This document shows positions 1 through 13,500 of a DNA stretch of 64,000 nucleotides, in pieces (position 1 is the first letter of the stretch; every line of letters starts with the position of its first letter). The stretch comes from Numida meleagris. Taxonomy: Eukaryota > Chordata > Aves > Galliformes > Numididae. The notes below the pieces were generated by a model. It searched no databases. It saw only the letters and a list, made by a program, of their open reading frames with translations, and had not been told where the DNA came from. Where the stretch lies: contig NC_034414.1 in the NCBI RefSeq assembly GCF_002078875.1, forward strand, positions 26,322,637 through 26,386,636. Direction: 5' to 3'. Position numbers and translations under genes: made by a program.

Positions 1-1370
1 GCAGCAGTGAAGTGTCTATTTAAACCTATTTCAGGTGAATAAGAAACCAGGGAATCCAGACCTATTTCCTAGGATTCAATCACTATTTATTAAAGAGAAA
101 TAAGTACACATCACAGACGGTTGAAATCTTAGCAGTCAAGTCAAATACAAATGTGTTTTGGAGCAGCCTACTGTAATTTGTTTCTGTAGGTCTCAAACAG
201 ACTCAAAAAAATTAGCAAATGGCTGGGACAAAATCTGCAGTCAGATTTGCACCATGCCAGATAACTGAACAGAATATGCTCTTCTTCTGTCATTCTCATC
301 AGCATCACATTTACATAAACATTAAAAGCAAACTGAATTCTTTTTTCCGTCAGGAAAATGAAAGAGTGTTGTTAATACTTTAAATTATTGAAAATCTTAA
401 GTCTTCTGTGCAGTCAGGTTTTCCTGCTGCTTCCTAAGAAAGTGAAAATGGGTGTTCCATCTAAAAGGACTCCATAAGATGTGTAGGCTTTAGCTGCTTA
501 ATTGCTTCATCCGTTTTGTCAGCTAATCTTGTACATAAAGTTGTTGCTGCAGAAATAGCTCCTTCAAACACATGCATTTGGCTGTAGATACAGATTACAA
601 ATAAATTCTGATGTAGCAATGGTCAGATGCTCATTGACCTCGGGTTGATAATGATTTTACAAACAACGTGGCATTTGGTGCACAGTCAGGAAACAGGCCA
701 CTAGGAGGGACTGCATGGAGTTGTTTACAGGATAGTAACTTTTCTCATCACCGTTCTTCTCCAGATACAGACACAGTAACCTGTTGTAGATGCATCCAAG
801 AGAGAATTGCGTGACTGAGTTCTTTCCTTGGTGCTGCCGGAGACTTTCAATGAAATCTCAGCAGTTCCTGTAATTCTTTCCAGATTTAAGATTTTGATCT
901 GTAAGAAAAAAAAAGTGCTTTTCATTTCTGTAAAGTTTTTTTTTTCTTTTTTTAAGTACTTGGGTGAAAAACATTCTATACTGTGATCATTAACCTGTAA
1001 AACATAAAACACCACCTTCCCACTCCCTGTTTTCTCCTCATTTTCCTTTTTGGAAGCAAAATGACAAGTGACATGTTTTTTAAATTATTTTTACTGTTAT
1101 CTTTCTGGTGATGGAATTTTCAGTTTCACCATAACAAATTTCATGTTGAAAGCTGGCATTTCTGATAGTTGCAGGACTGTGGCCTGCTGGGACATGCATA
1201 CACTCTCTACCATCGTGAGTTCTTTGTGTAATGCACCCTTACTGAACAAAACAATATCCTGAATGTTGTCTTTCTTTAGTAAGTTGTCTTTCTTTAGTAA
1301 GATGATGTGTTGCATTAGAAATGTTTGGTATTTTTTTCTTGTTTAAATTCACTGTCAACATTTCTAACAG
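1..1370 (+). other. STARD9 intron (left edge of window)
   Basis: No coding exon was recognised. It holds short A/T runs and the tandem 18-mer. The upstream motor-domain exons lie outside. Confidence 0.6.
1266..1301 (+). repeat. Two tandem copies of an 18-bp unit upstream of a STARD9 acceptor
   Basis: ttgtctttctttagtaag is repeated exactly twice (1266-1283 and 1284-1301), about 70 bp before the true acceptor at 1370/1371. Each copy contains a pyrimidine tract plus AG. Confidence 0.9.
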
Positions 1371-1561
1371 CAGAGACATAGACGCTGTGCATGAAGAGTA
1401 CAAGAAGAAACTGAAAGAGCAGGAAGCTTTCCACAGAAAACAAATCCAACAGCAGCAGATCTATGTTGAGGATTTAAAGCAGCAGATCCTCAGAGGACAG
1501 GTCAAAGCAGAGAGAGAACTGGAAAATGACCAAGCCCTCATCAACCAGCAGATCCTAGAAA
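1371..1561 (+). CDS. STARD9: STARD9 coiled-coil exon (first exon in window)
   Basis: Follows the acceptor ttctaacag and ends before the donor GTAGGT. The first base is the third position of a codon, so an upstream exon exists outside the window. It encodes a Lys/Glu/Gln-rich helix ([20 protein letters not shown] and onward) typical of the coiled coil behind the kinesin motor/FHA region. The split codon joins to the next exon to give ENQQWL, as in the human protein. Confidence 0.93.
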
Positions 1562-4500
1562 GTAGGTACCTGCCTCTTCCTCTCTCTCGCATCCTCTTGA
1601 TGTTTTTGTCCTACTTAGGCTTTGTATTGTGGTGGAAGGTTTTTTTGTTGCTATTTTGTTGGTTTTTTTTGTTGTTGTTTTTCTTTTTTTATAGCACAGT
1701 ACTAGTTTCCTCCTACAATTATCTCTCCTTTGAGAACAATTATCAAGCTTTGATTAACAGGGCTTTGTAGAGCAACCAGCAGCACTGTTTAATTAGCTCT
1801 ACATGTCATGACTGGGGTAGGCAGCACCAGCACGTTACTCCTCCTGTGGCACCAAGACTCTCATCTTCCCAGTTACTCCCCATCCTGCTTCTGTCTAGTT
1901 TTGCTCTGATCGTATCTGCAGTGCAGGTATGGTAACGTTTGTATAAAGTTGTGGTAATGTAGACAGAATCTGCTGTTGTATTTTACATTTTTCTTTCAAT
2001 ATTTCTGTGCTTTGTAGAATCGTAGAATGGCTTGAAAGGGACCTTAAAGGGGGTTGAAAGGGACCTTAAAGATCACCTTGTTTCAACCCCCCTGCCGTGG
2101 GCAGAGTTGCCATCCACTAACTAGATCAGACTGTCAGGGCCCCATCTAACCTGGCCCTGAATGCCTCCAGGGATGGGGCACCCACAGCTCTGGGCAACCC
2201 ATTCCAGTGCCTCACCACCCTCTGAGAAAAAAATTCCTCCTAATATATAATCTAAATCTCCCCTCTTTTAGTTTAAAACCATTCCCCCTTGTCCTATCAC
2301 TATCAGACTATATAAAAAGTCAGCCCCCCTCCTGTTTATAAGCTCCCTTTAAGTACTAGAAGGCCACAATGAGGTCTCCTTGGAGCCTTGTTTTTCCAGG
2401 CTGAACAAGCCCAGCTCCCTCAACTTGTTCTCAGAGGATAGGTGCTCCAGCCCTCTGATTATCTTCATGGCCTTCTCTGAACCTGCTCCAACAGCTTCAC
2501 ATCTGGGCAGCTGGGGTCCCCAGGCCTGGAAGCATTACTCAAGATTAGGGCAGGCCACCCCTCTTAATGCAGCCCAGGATGCAGTTGGGCTTCTGGGCTG
2601 CAAGCACACACTGTTAGTTTGCATCAAGCTTTTCAGCCATCAGAACCCACAAGTCCTTCTCCACAGGGCTGCTCTCAAGGAGTTCTCCTCCCAGTCTTTG
2701 CCCTTAGCTTTGTTGAACCTCATGAGGCTCTCATGAGACCTTTTCCAAAGCTTGTCCATGTCCCTTTGGATAGCATAGAAATTTTATCAACCAAACCACT
2801 CAGCTTAGTGTCAGCAAACTTGCTGAGGGTGCACTCAATCCCACTATGCAGGTGACTGATAAAGACATTGAAGAGTACCAGTCCCAAGATGGATTCCCTG
2901 GGGACACCAGTTGTTTCTTGGGACTGCAACATGTGTTGGTTGAGGTGCTCTGCCTGTGCATTCATCGATGATGTCACCTGTAACACAGTGCAGGCCTTGT
3001 TCACGTGCTTTTACTGAAGACTCATGACACAGGAGCAAACTGAATTTTCGGTCATGGCCTTGTGAGTTTTAAGCAATGAAAACAAAGAAAACATATCTGA
3101 GAAGTATGTGAGACACTGAAGTTCAGAGCTAAAATCCCAGCTGTAGTTAAGGGAAAGAGAATGCCACTGAGTTTTATATAACCAGTATTTCCACACACTC
3201 ATTCTGAAAAAAAAAAAAAAAAAATAGAACAAGCAACCCTCCTCCCCTCAAGCACACAAACAAACAAAGAAGTGGAGTAGTACTTCTGCTGTTGTGGGAT
3301 AATTTATTTGGCCACTGTAGGGATTATTGCCTTTTACCTTTTAAGGATACTGCTAAATCCTATAGCTAAACAATTCCTTCCTTCCTTATTTCTCAGTAAG
3401 ATTATGTTGTGAAACACATTACAATTCATTTTAGGCTGAAGTTTTTGAGTGTTGCATCTGTCTGCATGTTCCAGATGGAAGTGGAATGAATTGATAAAAA
3501 TGCTTGTTTTTGTCGAGATATTGATTGACTACATCAGGGACTACACATCTGTCAGTAATATATTGCATACACATTGTATAGGCCAAATTAAGCAAAGACG
3601 CTGTTCTGATCCTTAAGTGAAAGTAACTGGGTAAAATACTGGTGATATTGGTTTGACACAACTTTAGCTCTATGCTAACTATGCCATGAAAAGCTTGAAA
3701 TATTTTGAAATCCCAGAATATTTGAAGATAAGGGATCTTTCAAAAGCTTAATGAAAAGCTAGCTCTCTAGCTGCCAAGAATCACTTTGAATTCAGATTTC
3801 ACTGATACTGGTTTCTTTGTTCATCTCAGTGGGAGCCTAATTAACTCTGCAACCCTCTGACAGCCTCTTTTTCTCAGTTTGTCATTTTCTTCTGTCTTCC
3901 AGTTTGTTTTGTGGCCGCTCATGAGTTACTGTTAGCTAGGGAGAGACCTAATCTGGTAAACCTATGGAGATGTGTAGTGATATGTATTTATGGGAGATTC
4001 AACAGAAGAGAAACTAACTCTTAGATATGTAAACAGCCTGATTGGGATTAGAAAAGATATTAAGATGATTCTTGTCTGATCACTGGCATGGCTACTGTTT
4101 GTAATGTTGAGAATAGTTCTGATGCTCACAATTGCAGATCATACTACAAATTTAGAGGTATATTATAATCACTCTTATAAAATAATATGGGACATCATAG
4201 TGTTATGAAAGATTCTGAGAGCTCAGTCTGTTCACCTTGATCACAATAAAGCTTGGAAGTGATTTCATCAAAGTCTGTAAGTAGGAACAAGGCTTTGATA
4301 GTATGAAATAAAATATAGGAAGAAATTCTGTCATAGAAACTGAAGTGAGACAAATTAAGATTAAAACTAAGACGCAAGTTTTATTTACCCTAAAGATGAT
4401 TGATTAGTGGTATTGCATGCTCCTTTGCTGATTTTTCTTGTTTTAACAAAACTGCATTAAAAGAAAGAGAGGCATGCTTTGGTTCAAAATAGGAGTTATT

Positions 4501-7500
4501 CCTAGGAAGTTCTATAGTGTTATGCAAGCATGCTAAAGACTAGATCAGTGATCAAATTTTGAATAGTGAATAGCTATGGCAAAAGGTGGAGCCACAGCAT
4601 ATTTGGAGAGGTGTTTGTTAGCATCAGTGGCTTCTGGCCCTGAGGGATGCTGCATTGCATGAAGACATACTTAGCAAGACTTGTCTTGGTGGGGTTGAAC
4701 AGCCTCTTAAAGAGTTTATAGACAGATTTGGGAACATTTTAAACCTTAGGATGCTTTTGAGCACTGAAATAGGTAGTTATAGTGTTCTTCTAGTTGTCTT
4801 CTAATGAATGGTTTGATCCAAGTTTCTTGATAAGAAGAGTATGCCTATTGCAAAGGCACAGTTTCCATTTGGCAAAGCCTGCTACTTGTTCCTGGAATAA
4901 TTTCTGAATGTTTGGAGGCTTCCTAGAGCCAAACTTATGCAGTTTACTGTCTCTAAATTATGCCAAACACAAGGAAGAGGTTAAAAGGAAAACTGTGGAG
5001 ATGGGGAGTATCAGGGGGAGACTTAGTGTATGTAGGCAGTACAGAGCATCTCCAAAACATCTTTCATGAAACAGGACATGTTCTTTGCTCCTGTCTAGTT
5101 CCACAGTTTAGCTGTGCTTATATGAAGCTTAGCCAGACAGGCAGTTTTTGCAGCCAAATATAATTCTTTGCTTGGCAGCCCATCAGACTTCTTTTGCCTT
5201 ATTTGCACCCTCTTTTTCTCAGCTCCTGACAGAGGCAAGTTTGTGAGTAGACATTAATTAGCATCTTAGAACTTTCAGGTCTATTACAGGGACACTTTCA
5301 TCTGCCAAATATTCTGCTTGCTAGAAACATGCTGAAGAGGACAGATCTGGGAATAAAGAGTTGAGAAAACTCTTCTGTGTGTGAAGGTTAAGATGTTATT
5401 AAGAAAAAACAGGTCATGACTAAAATGCTTTCATTTTATCCATAGAGTAAACATACTTATCTATAAAGTATCGCTACTTCCGCGTGCATAGCTGCAGACA
5501 CAAACTGAACAGGAGACTCCCTGAGGTGGGAATCACTAATGAAGTGTGTTTAATGAGATTTGTAGTCACCAAACAAGTGATGCTCGCAATGCTTAATCTA
5601 CTAAAGATGGTTACATTTCTTCCATTAGGGAAGCTTCCACAGCCCCAAATTCCTTTCATGCGGCTCAGCTGTCATGCACAGGGCTCATTCACCACGTCAA
5701 ATTCTGGTTTCCTAACTCCACGAAAAAGTAACTAAAGGTAGTTCCTTGGTGAGGGACTGCAACTAAGCAGATTGAAGCTAAGCCCAACCAAAATAGTGCT
5801 GCTAGGAAGATGAAAGTGCTTTGAAAAGCACCTGTCCTTTGAGAAATGCTCCATGTATGAAGGAACTTTGCATGTGGTTTTTATATTGCTTTTTCAGCTA
5901 ATGATATTTTTCTTCCTCTGAGCAGCTGAGTATGCATATTTTCATAGCAGCATAAAAGTGAACAAAGTCTTTGAGAGAGCAGGTCCTCTTCTCGTCCTCT
6001 ACTGCTTCCCTATTGACTGCAAAGATCAGATTCTCTGAATATTTAGAAAAGATTAAGAATCTTATCAAATAAGGCTAATCGATTGGCTTGTTAGAAAACC
6101 ATATTTAGCATTTCTGAAATTTGAGGAACGTTCATAAAATGGGAGGATCTAACACTCTTTGGGAGTAGACTCCAGATTTTATAAAAAAGTATGCATTGAT
6201 GGGTGATACGAGTTTGTCTTTTTTGGGTGTGTTCATCCTGGTAACTAATGGTTGTGTTGACTTCACTTGTATCCTTACTCTATGAGAGTTTTTGATTCAA
6301 GTACATTACATGCTAAAGTGCTTATATGCGAGGTACATGGGTTCCCACCAGGCATTTTTGCAAGTGCTCTGGAGCAGCCATAGTCAAAACAGGTGGCAGT
6401 TTTTGTGGATGTTGCTTCACCTCAGTCAGGCACCAGACAATGTTTGTGTTGACTGAGAAATTTCCATCTGGTGGGCTTAAAGAGGCTGGCAGAACTGCCC
6501 AGCAACTAGCTACTTGGAAGCTTCCTAGTAGCCTTTTCTTCAACCCACTTAGAAGGTTGCATGCCCATCCACAGGCCTGGTAGCTGGCAGCAGACCCCAG
6601 ATAAGATGCACATCCTGACTTCAGTGGAGGGCGATCTAGCATCAAGTTTATAGAATTTGCCACCAGATTCTTCTGTGCTAAACACAAAATCCCTCATCAT
6701 GAGTTTGGTTTCCTTCATTTTCAGCATGTGTAGATAAGTGAGAGGAAATAGTTAGCGGGTGGATTTTTTTGGTTCACTCAATTTTAGAGGAAAGGATAGG
6801 AGCAAACGTGCGCATAAAACAGTATTTGTCTTACAGCAGCTGTAAAACACTCAAACTCTTTGATGAGAAGTCAGCTACATTTTAATATTGCATTTTTTTT
6901 CACTAAACAGTACGAATTTATTTGCCAAAGCTCCTTAGCATGTGCATTAAATTCCATTTCCTTCATTACCATGAAGGTTAAAAGACTTTATCTACATCGG
7001 AATTCTGTTCTTAAATGGGTTCTCCAGGCTAATTGAATTAATGAACAATGTTTTTTCTATGATTTTTACTTCCTTTCAATCATTTTGTTTTAGACCAACA
7101 GTGGCTTATTAATGAGAGTAACCGACTGGCTGCCCTTCAGCAACAGCAGAGGGAATTTGCAGTGCAAACAGAATCTACGCTGTATGCAGAGGCTGAGGTA
7201 CAGAGTAGCCTTGGTCTGGAGATCTCCCCTTCCCTGCTACAGCAGAACAAGAAGAGACTGGTGCAGCTGGAGCTCTTGAGAAGATACTCCTTAAAAAAGG
7301 CAGAAAGAAACATAAGACGGAAAAAGGTCAAATTCCAGCTGGAAAGGATAGTCAAGAAGCAGAAGTTATTGGAAGCTAAGCAAAACCTAGAGCAGCTGGA
7401 AGCTAACTGCTGGTTCAGTGAAGTTCATGTGAAACAATCCCCAGTCCCAAATGAAAATATTGCAGTACAGGCCTCTGTGGATCACCAGTTACTGAAGAGG

Positions 7501-10500
7501 AGGAGGTCACTGGGTTCAAGTAACTTACTACACAGTCAGCATTCGTTTTGTAAGCCCCATCTGCCCCAGGTACCCAGGTGAGTCAACATCTACCATTTCC
7601 TCTAAATTGTCAAATATAATTTAAATTCATGGTATTTTCACTGGCCACATATAATCCAGAATGCCTTTTGGTTTATTGAAACAGTCCTAAATCTTGTGAT
7701 ATCTCTTAGTATGTTGTATGTCACACTGGAACAGTTTGCTTTTTTGCTTGGATTTGTACAGTGAATTCCCAGCTTAGCTCTCTGACATGGTCTTTCTTGC
7801 CGTTTTTCCCTTTCCTCCATCAATCCTTTCTGCACTTCTTACCTCATTGTGATTGTTTTCCAGAGCTTGCTCAACTTTGTTCTTACCTTCTTCGCGTTGC
7901 TGGTAAATATTGTTTCTGTATTATTTTGTTGTGATTAAGATCAAACTATTCCTTCAAAATTCTCTTACTAGAATCATTCTGGCTTGGACTTTGAAATTGA
8001 CTAACCTTTCTCAAGCCAAATACCTCACTACACAGCACTAAAATGTCAGGGTGCTAAGATGTCTATCACAGCATGGCTCCAGAGGCAGGAAATAGCTTCA
8101 GTCTGCTAAGTGAATTTCTGTGACTTAGAATCATCTTTTATTTTTAACACTTGCAGCTACTTGAGATTGTGGAGATTAAATACCAAGCTATACAATTTAG
8201 CATCAAGGTATTAATTTGTTGTTAGGATTGTTGCTTCGCATATCATTACTCTTAACTGCAAGATGTTACTAATATGGAAACATTAAGCATGTTATTTAAG
8301 GAAGTATTGGGCTTTATTCCTTCTTTATTTCCACAGCTGTTTGTTGAATGGGGAGACAATCTCAAAGTTATCTACCTCGCCAAATATTGATCAATGCTCT
8401 GAAGGTAATTCACCAGGGAAGTTTTCATCTGTGGAATACTGTTACAGAAAACTTAAAGACTTTTCCAGGAGAGATGACCTTAATGATGAGAAAGGTATCT
8501 CCTTTTTAGTACAGGTGCAGCTAACTGAAGAACAAAAAGCATCTTCATCTGGAAATAAAAAAGGAGCAGAAAGGGACTCTAATGATTCAGCTGTCATGGC
8601 TCATATCAACAAAAATGATCAAAAAATGGAAAAGCTGGATGACAGCCCAGGGCAGGCTGGTTGTCAAAAACAAAGCTCTAAAGGCTCCTCTCCTGATCAT
8701 TTTAAGGAAAAAAATGAGCCTGAAACCTTTATTACAGGGACAAGAATGACAAAAGCAAAGGTGCTAGGAGATTTAAGTCAGCCTGCAAATAGCTGTCTAG
8801 AACAAAACAGAGCTCAGGTATCCAATAAAAAGACTAGAATGGATGTCAATGCAAAAGGCCATAGTTCTTCCCCAGAAAATTTTGTTAACAAATTGAAGAA
8901 AGCAGTAGTGTATGGAAATCTACCATCTGCACATCTAAACCAAGCAGCCAAGAATTTGAAGAGAGAGCCAACCTCAGCCTTGCAAAGTCATGAGAACTCA
9001 TCAGTGGGACATCAAGAGTTTCTGATGGTGGCAACATCAGTTGGAAATCTCACTAAGATGAACACACAGGCACCACTCTCTTATATTGAAAAAAAATGGC
9101 ATAGTGCTGAGCTGTTAAGTGCTGGAATGTCTAAAACAGCCACAGATGTGCTTGAGAACTGGCAAGAAGATGAGGAAAATGAGATTTCTGATACTGACAG
9201 TTCCTACTCTGTAGATTCACTCTCCTGTGCTTATGCAAAAGCTTTCACAGAGAAGATGAAGCAAGATGATTTCAACAGAAATAAATGTCTTGCCAACCCA
9301 GAAGATTCTGAGAGTGATGACAGTCAAATGTCACAAGACTCTCTGGTTGAAAAGGAAAATAAAGCCAAAAGGCAAAATAAAAGCCAGTTTCAGAAGTTAA
9401 AGGCCCAACACCAGCCCGCTAAGCTTCACAAAAGCAGATCTGAACACCGTGTTTCATCTTTAGTGACATCATATGCATCGCGTAGGAGACTGGGAGAGGC
9501 TGAAAGAAGCTTTTCTCTGGACAGCTTGGGTGATGGAGAAGATGTGCCAACAGAAGATCCAGTAGAGGAATCCAAATCTGATTCATCTGATGAAGTCCCA
9601 GCAGAGATTTTTTGGAAGTTACAAACTCCGAGACCACCAACTGTACAGACTGAGGAAGACCATGAGTCCAAGATCTGCAGCAGAGATACAGAAGGGACAA
9701 ATTACAGTCTGAAGCTGAGTAGTTCCTTCTATTTGGACACTAAACAACAGCCTGCTTCCAGTAATGCTTGCAAGCAGTTTCTGAAGGATGCAAAAGTCTC
9801 TTTTGCAGAGCAAGAAAGGTCACTTGATGGAAGACTTTATTATGCAAGTGGAAATCCTTTGCTTACAACTGATGCTTGGTCATCCTGTGACTCAAAGATT
9901 GAAATCAACAGCCCCAAAATAACAGCACCTTCTTCCCATGAACATCTAGAATTTCAAGATGCTCGTTTCTATTCTTTGAGCAAACCAGAGGGTTGGCTGA
10001 AGAAGGATGATCTGAAACAGTCAGCTGCTGAAGTTTCTTTTGTTTCTGGCTCTAAGCAGATACACAGCATTACTCATTTATCACACAGTATAAAAGAAAT
10101 AAACACACGTTTCTCCTCTGACACATCAGAAGTACCTTTACCAGAAACAACAACAGCTGCAAGCAGAGGTTTTGAGAGTGAGGAATGTACAAATGCAGAT
10201 GAAAATTCTTCCTTGGAATCTCAAGACATAACGTCCTCATTCGTAAGTTCAGTAGGACCAAGCTCTTCTTTTGTTCGTATTTCAGTAAAACCTGATTATT
10301 ATGAACATTCAAGGGCAAATCATCCTGAACAAGAACAAATAAATGAATTATCTACTTATAGGTCTACCACTGAATGCACACAAGCGTTCAGCTGTTTGGA
10401 AAGCTTCTCCACTGCAGACTGCTTGTCACCAGTACCCAGAAAAGAAGAGGATTCTCTCCCTACAACTCATCCAGAACTGCTGAAAGATCACAAGCTGAAA

Positions 10501-13500
10501 AAGCCACCTTTTGTTTCTGTGTTGCCCGTGCACATTTTGGAGCAGAGAAGTAGCTGTGTAGAATCAGATTTAGAAGATAATTTCCTCAGAACTATTGAAA
10601 AAGATGACCTAGATGATGACTGCAATAACTTGATGATAGAATCTAAGATAGCAGATTCAAACACTGGCAGTACATCTGTCGGTGCATCTGCTGCTGGGTC
10701 TTCTACAGGACTTGCCTATAATGTAGTCTCAGCACAGGCTTCTGCAGTAAAACAAGTACATTTTGGAAACTGTGTGCAGCTTTTTCCAAGAAGGGAAATA
10801 CCAATGTATTGTGATGAGAGTTTCTTTCTCAGTGACTTAACAAATAAGAAGCGCTCCCCAGGAAGCACTCATGAGCATCAGGTATTGGCTGGACAAGGAG
10901 CAGAATCAGCTGTTGCACTAGGTCTCCTCAGACCTAGGGAGAGTAACTTGGAAGCCATGCAAGATACAGATTATGAACAAATACCTGCAGAAGCAGCAAC
11001 TGTAGACACAGATCTTTCCTCACAGGAGATAACATATAAATTTAACCCTTTAGTTCTTGCTTACAGTGCAACGCCAATAGAGATATGTGAAAAAGAGAAA
11101 ATCTGTATGGAAACAAGCACGGATAGCCTGTCAGAGATTGTGTCAGAGGTGCCTTCGTTCAGAGAGAAAGAAGAATATGAACCAAAGGGTGAAGACTTGT
11201 CTTCTTTAAATCATTATGAATTTAAAAGCAAACCTGTTTTAAAAAATTACTCCTATAAGCATTCACTAGCAGACAGTCCTGTAAGTTGCCTGTCCCAGCA
11301 CATTTCAGAAAATTCTACGTTGTGCATTGACAATATAAGAGAAGAAAGCACTGAAAGCAAAGAACACAGTATGTTGAATTCTCAGGTTGTAGATCAGAAG
11401 GAGTTTTCATCCAAATATAAGAACCTACAGGTAAATGAAGTGAGTTATCTCACAGTGAATGTAAATGGGAAGGACACCGAGTCCTTCCCTGCTGCTATTT
11501 GTGAGAACGCAGGTGAATTGCTCCCAGAATCCAATTCAAGCATATTTTACAAAGCTTCACCAAAAGCTAATCTTTTTCAAAGTGCATCTGAGACTGAAAA
11601 GTATGATGCACTATTAGAGCATGTTACAATCATGAAAGGAGATTGTACTGCTACATCTAATCATACTATGGAAGTCAGTGTCAGAAAAAGTTCTGACATA
11701 CATTCCAACTGTCTTTGTACGACATGCTCTTCAATATTAACAGGGGAGAAGAACAATATGTGTAAGATGACTGACAGTTCTGTGGAATCTGATGCAAATA
11801 TTCTCTTGGAAACAAAAACAAAGAATAAATCCTTACTTGAATCAGGAGAAGAGAAAGAAGCCTTTTTCGAAAGTGATTTCCCAGAGGACATTTTGCTTGT
11901 TGAAGATCGTTTCAACTCAGAATTGGGAAGAGAACTTGAATACAACACAAATACACTAGATACTGTTTCTCAAGAGATTCTGTGTATAGATAAAGAATCC
12001 AAGTTTTTAAGAAACCCAGAAGCTGATCCAGAAGAAACTATGGTTCCTTATCAGAATACAAAAGCAAGCACTGAGGAAGAAAAGACAAAATTAAACAGTA
12101 GTGCAAACAACCTAGAAAAAAATGCACTGGAAATGATATCAAGAGAGATAGAAAGTGTACCTGACTACCCAGTAGCCAAAGTCCAAAATGTGACTGCAGA
12201 TGGGAGCGGTGAGAATTTTAAAGGCATCAATCTATCTCAAAATCCAAAGAAACCCATTGATATCGTAACTTCTGAAGTTCACCTGACACTTGAAGAGGCA
12301 GAGAAAGATGAATTACAGGTAGTTAGCACCAGTGTAGAACACACTCAGGAGTCAAAAGCACTCATGCGTTCTGATAGCTTTTTCCAAAAAGAGGAAAGTG
12401 AGAAAATAATCAGTATTTATTCACCAGGGCTTTCTGTTTCTCCTCAAAGCTTGCCTTCAGCTATGTGTTCCCACAGAACTGATTTTACTCAGAATGCTCA
12501 AGGATTACCTGATAGGCAAGGAAGTACTTTAGAAAAAACTGAAAATGAAGAAAAAACAGATTCTGACAATTTAACTGAAACTTATATGCCGCATTGCTTG
12601 CCCCATGAAAACTTTGACCAGGAGAACAAGGTTAATGTGTGTGAAGTGACTGAGAGTGAAGAACAAGTCATCACAGCAAACACAGAGGGAGTGGTTATTA
12701 CGAGTCAAGAAGACATGCACACAGATGAAAATGTTCTATTTACTGAAGAGTCTCCAGCTCTGCATCAGATGTACTGTAACAGAGACGATAAAGAGGAAAT
12801 TTTAAATCAGTTTGAGATCCCTGAAAGATACCTTACACCTTCAGGACTAGGAGAGAACATACTGTCAGTAGATGATTCACAATACCACAATCCTCTTGAA
12901 ATGAATGAAGATAGTGGCTCAGAGGACTCTGTTACAGATACAAGAAATACGGCTATGAAAGATATTGATGTATACGAATATTCAGTTGATGATAATATTA
13001 GTAATGATCAATATAAACTTGAAGACGAATCTAAAATTCTCCGCATTAAAGAGAACAGCCATGCGTATAGGAGTTGTTCAACACGATTTCCTGAGCATGG
13101 CATTTCAGAAAACTTGAACGTAAGTGTTGTTAGAAGACCTGATGTTTGTGGTCTGGATGCTATAGCCTTCAGAGTTGTTGACGAGAAAGTGCATTTGAAA
13201 GAAGTGGACAAAACAGACAAGCAGATGTTTTTGGAAAACAGAGAGGAAATAGAACTGATCGTTCTACAAAACCTGAATGAATTATTCCCTGAAAGCAAAG
13301 ACAGCTGTCATGATGACAACAGATTAAATGAAATCTTAAGAGAAAGCCAGTGGGTGTCTACCAGCTTTTCTACGAATAATGGAGATAACAGCAAACAACA
13401 AAATTCACCAGCAACACTGAAGTCTACCGAAAACATCCAAGAAAGTTCAGTTAAAGACTCCCTGTGCCCATCTGTAAATCACCTTTTACGTCTTGAAGTA

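Noticed and set aside
1..1370. Kinesin motor or FHA exon of STARD9
   Set aside because: No motor motifs (P-loop, SSRSH, LAGSE-type) in any frame. The motor must lie left of the window.
2380..3004. Plus- and minus-strand ORFs at 2.4-3.0 kb as host genes
   Set aside because: They lie inside a CR1 element. The minus one is a dead reverse-transcriptase remnant.
6322..6727. Overlapping ORFs on both strands in a STARD9 intron
   Set aside because: No splice context, family resemblance or poly(A) site. Open frames of this size are expected by chance in an intron.
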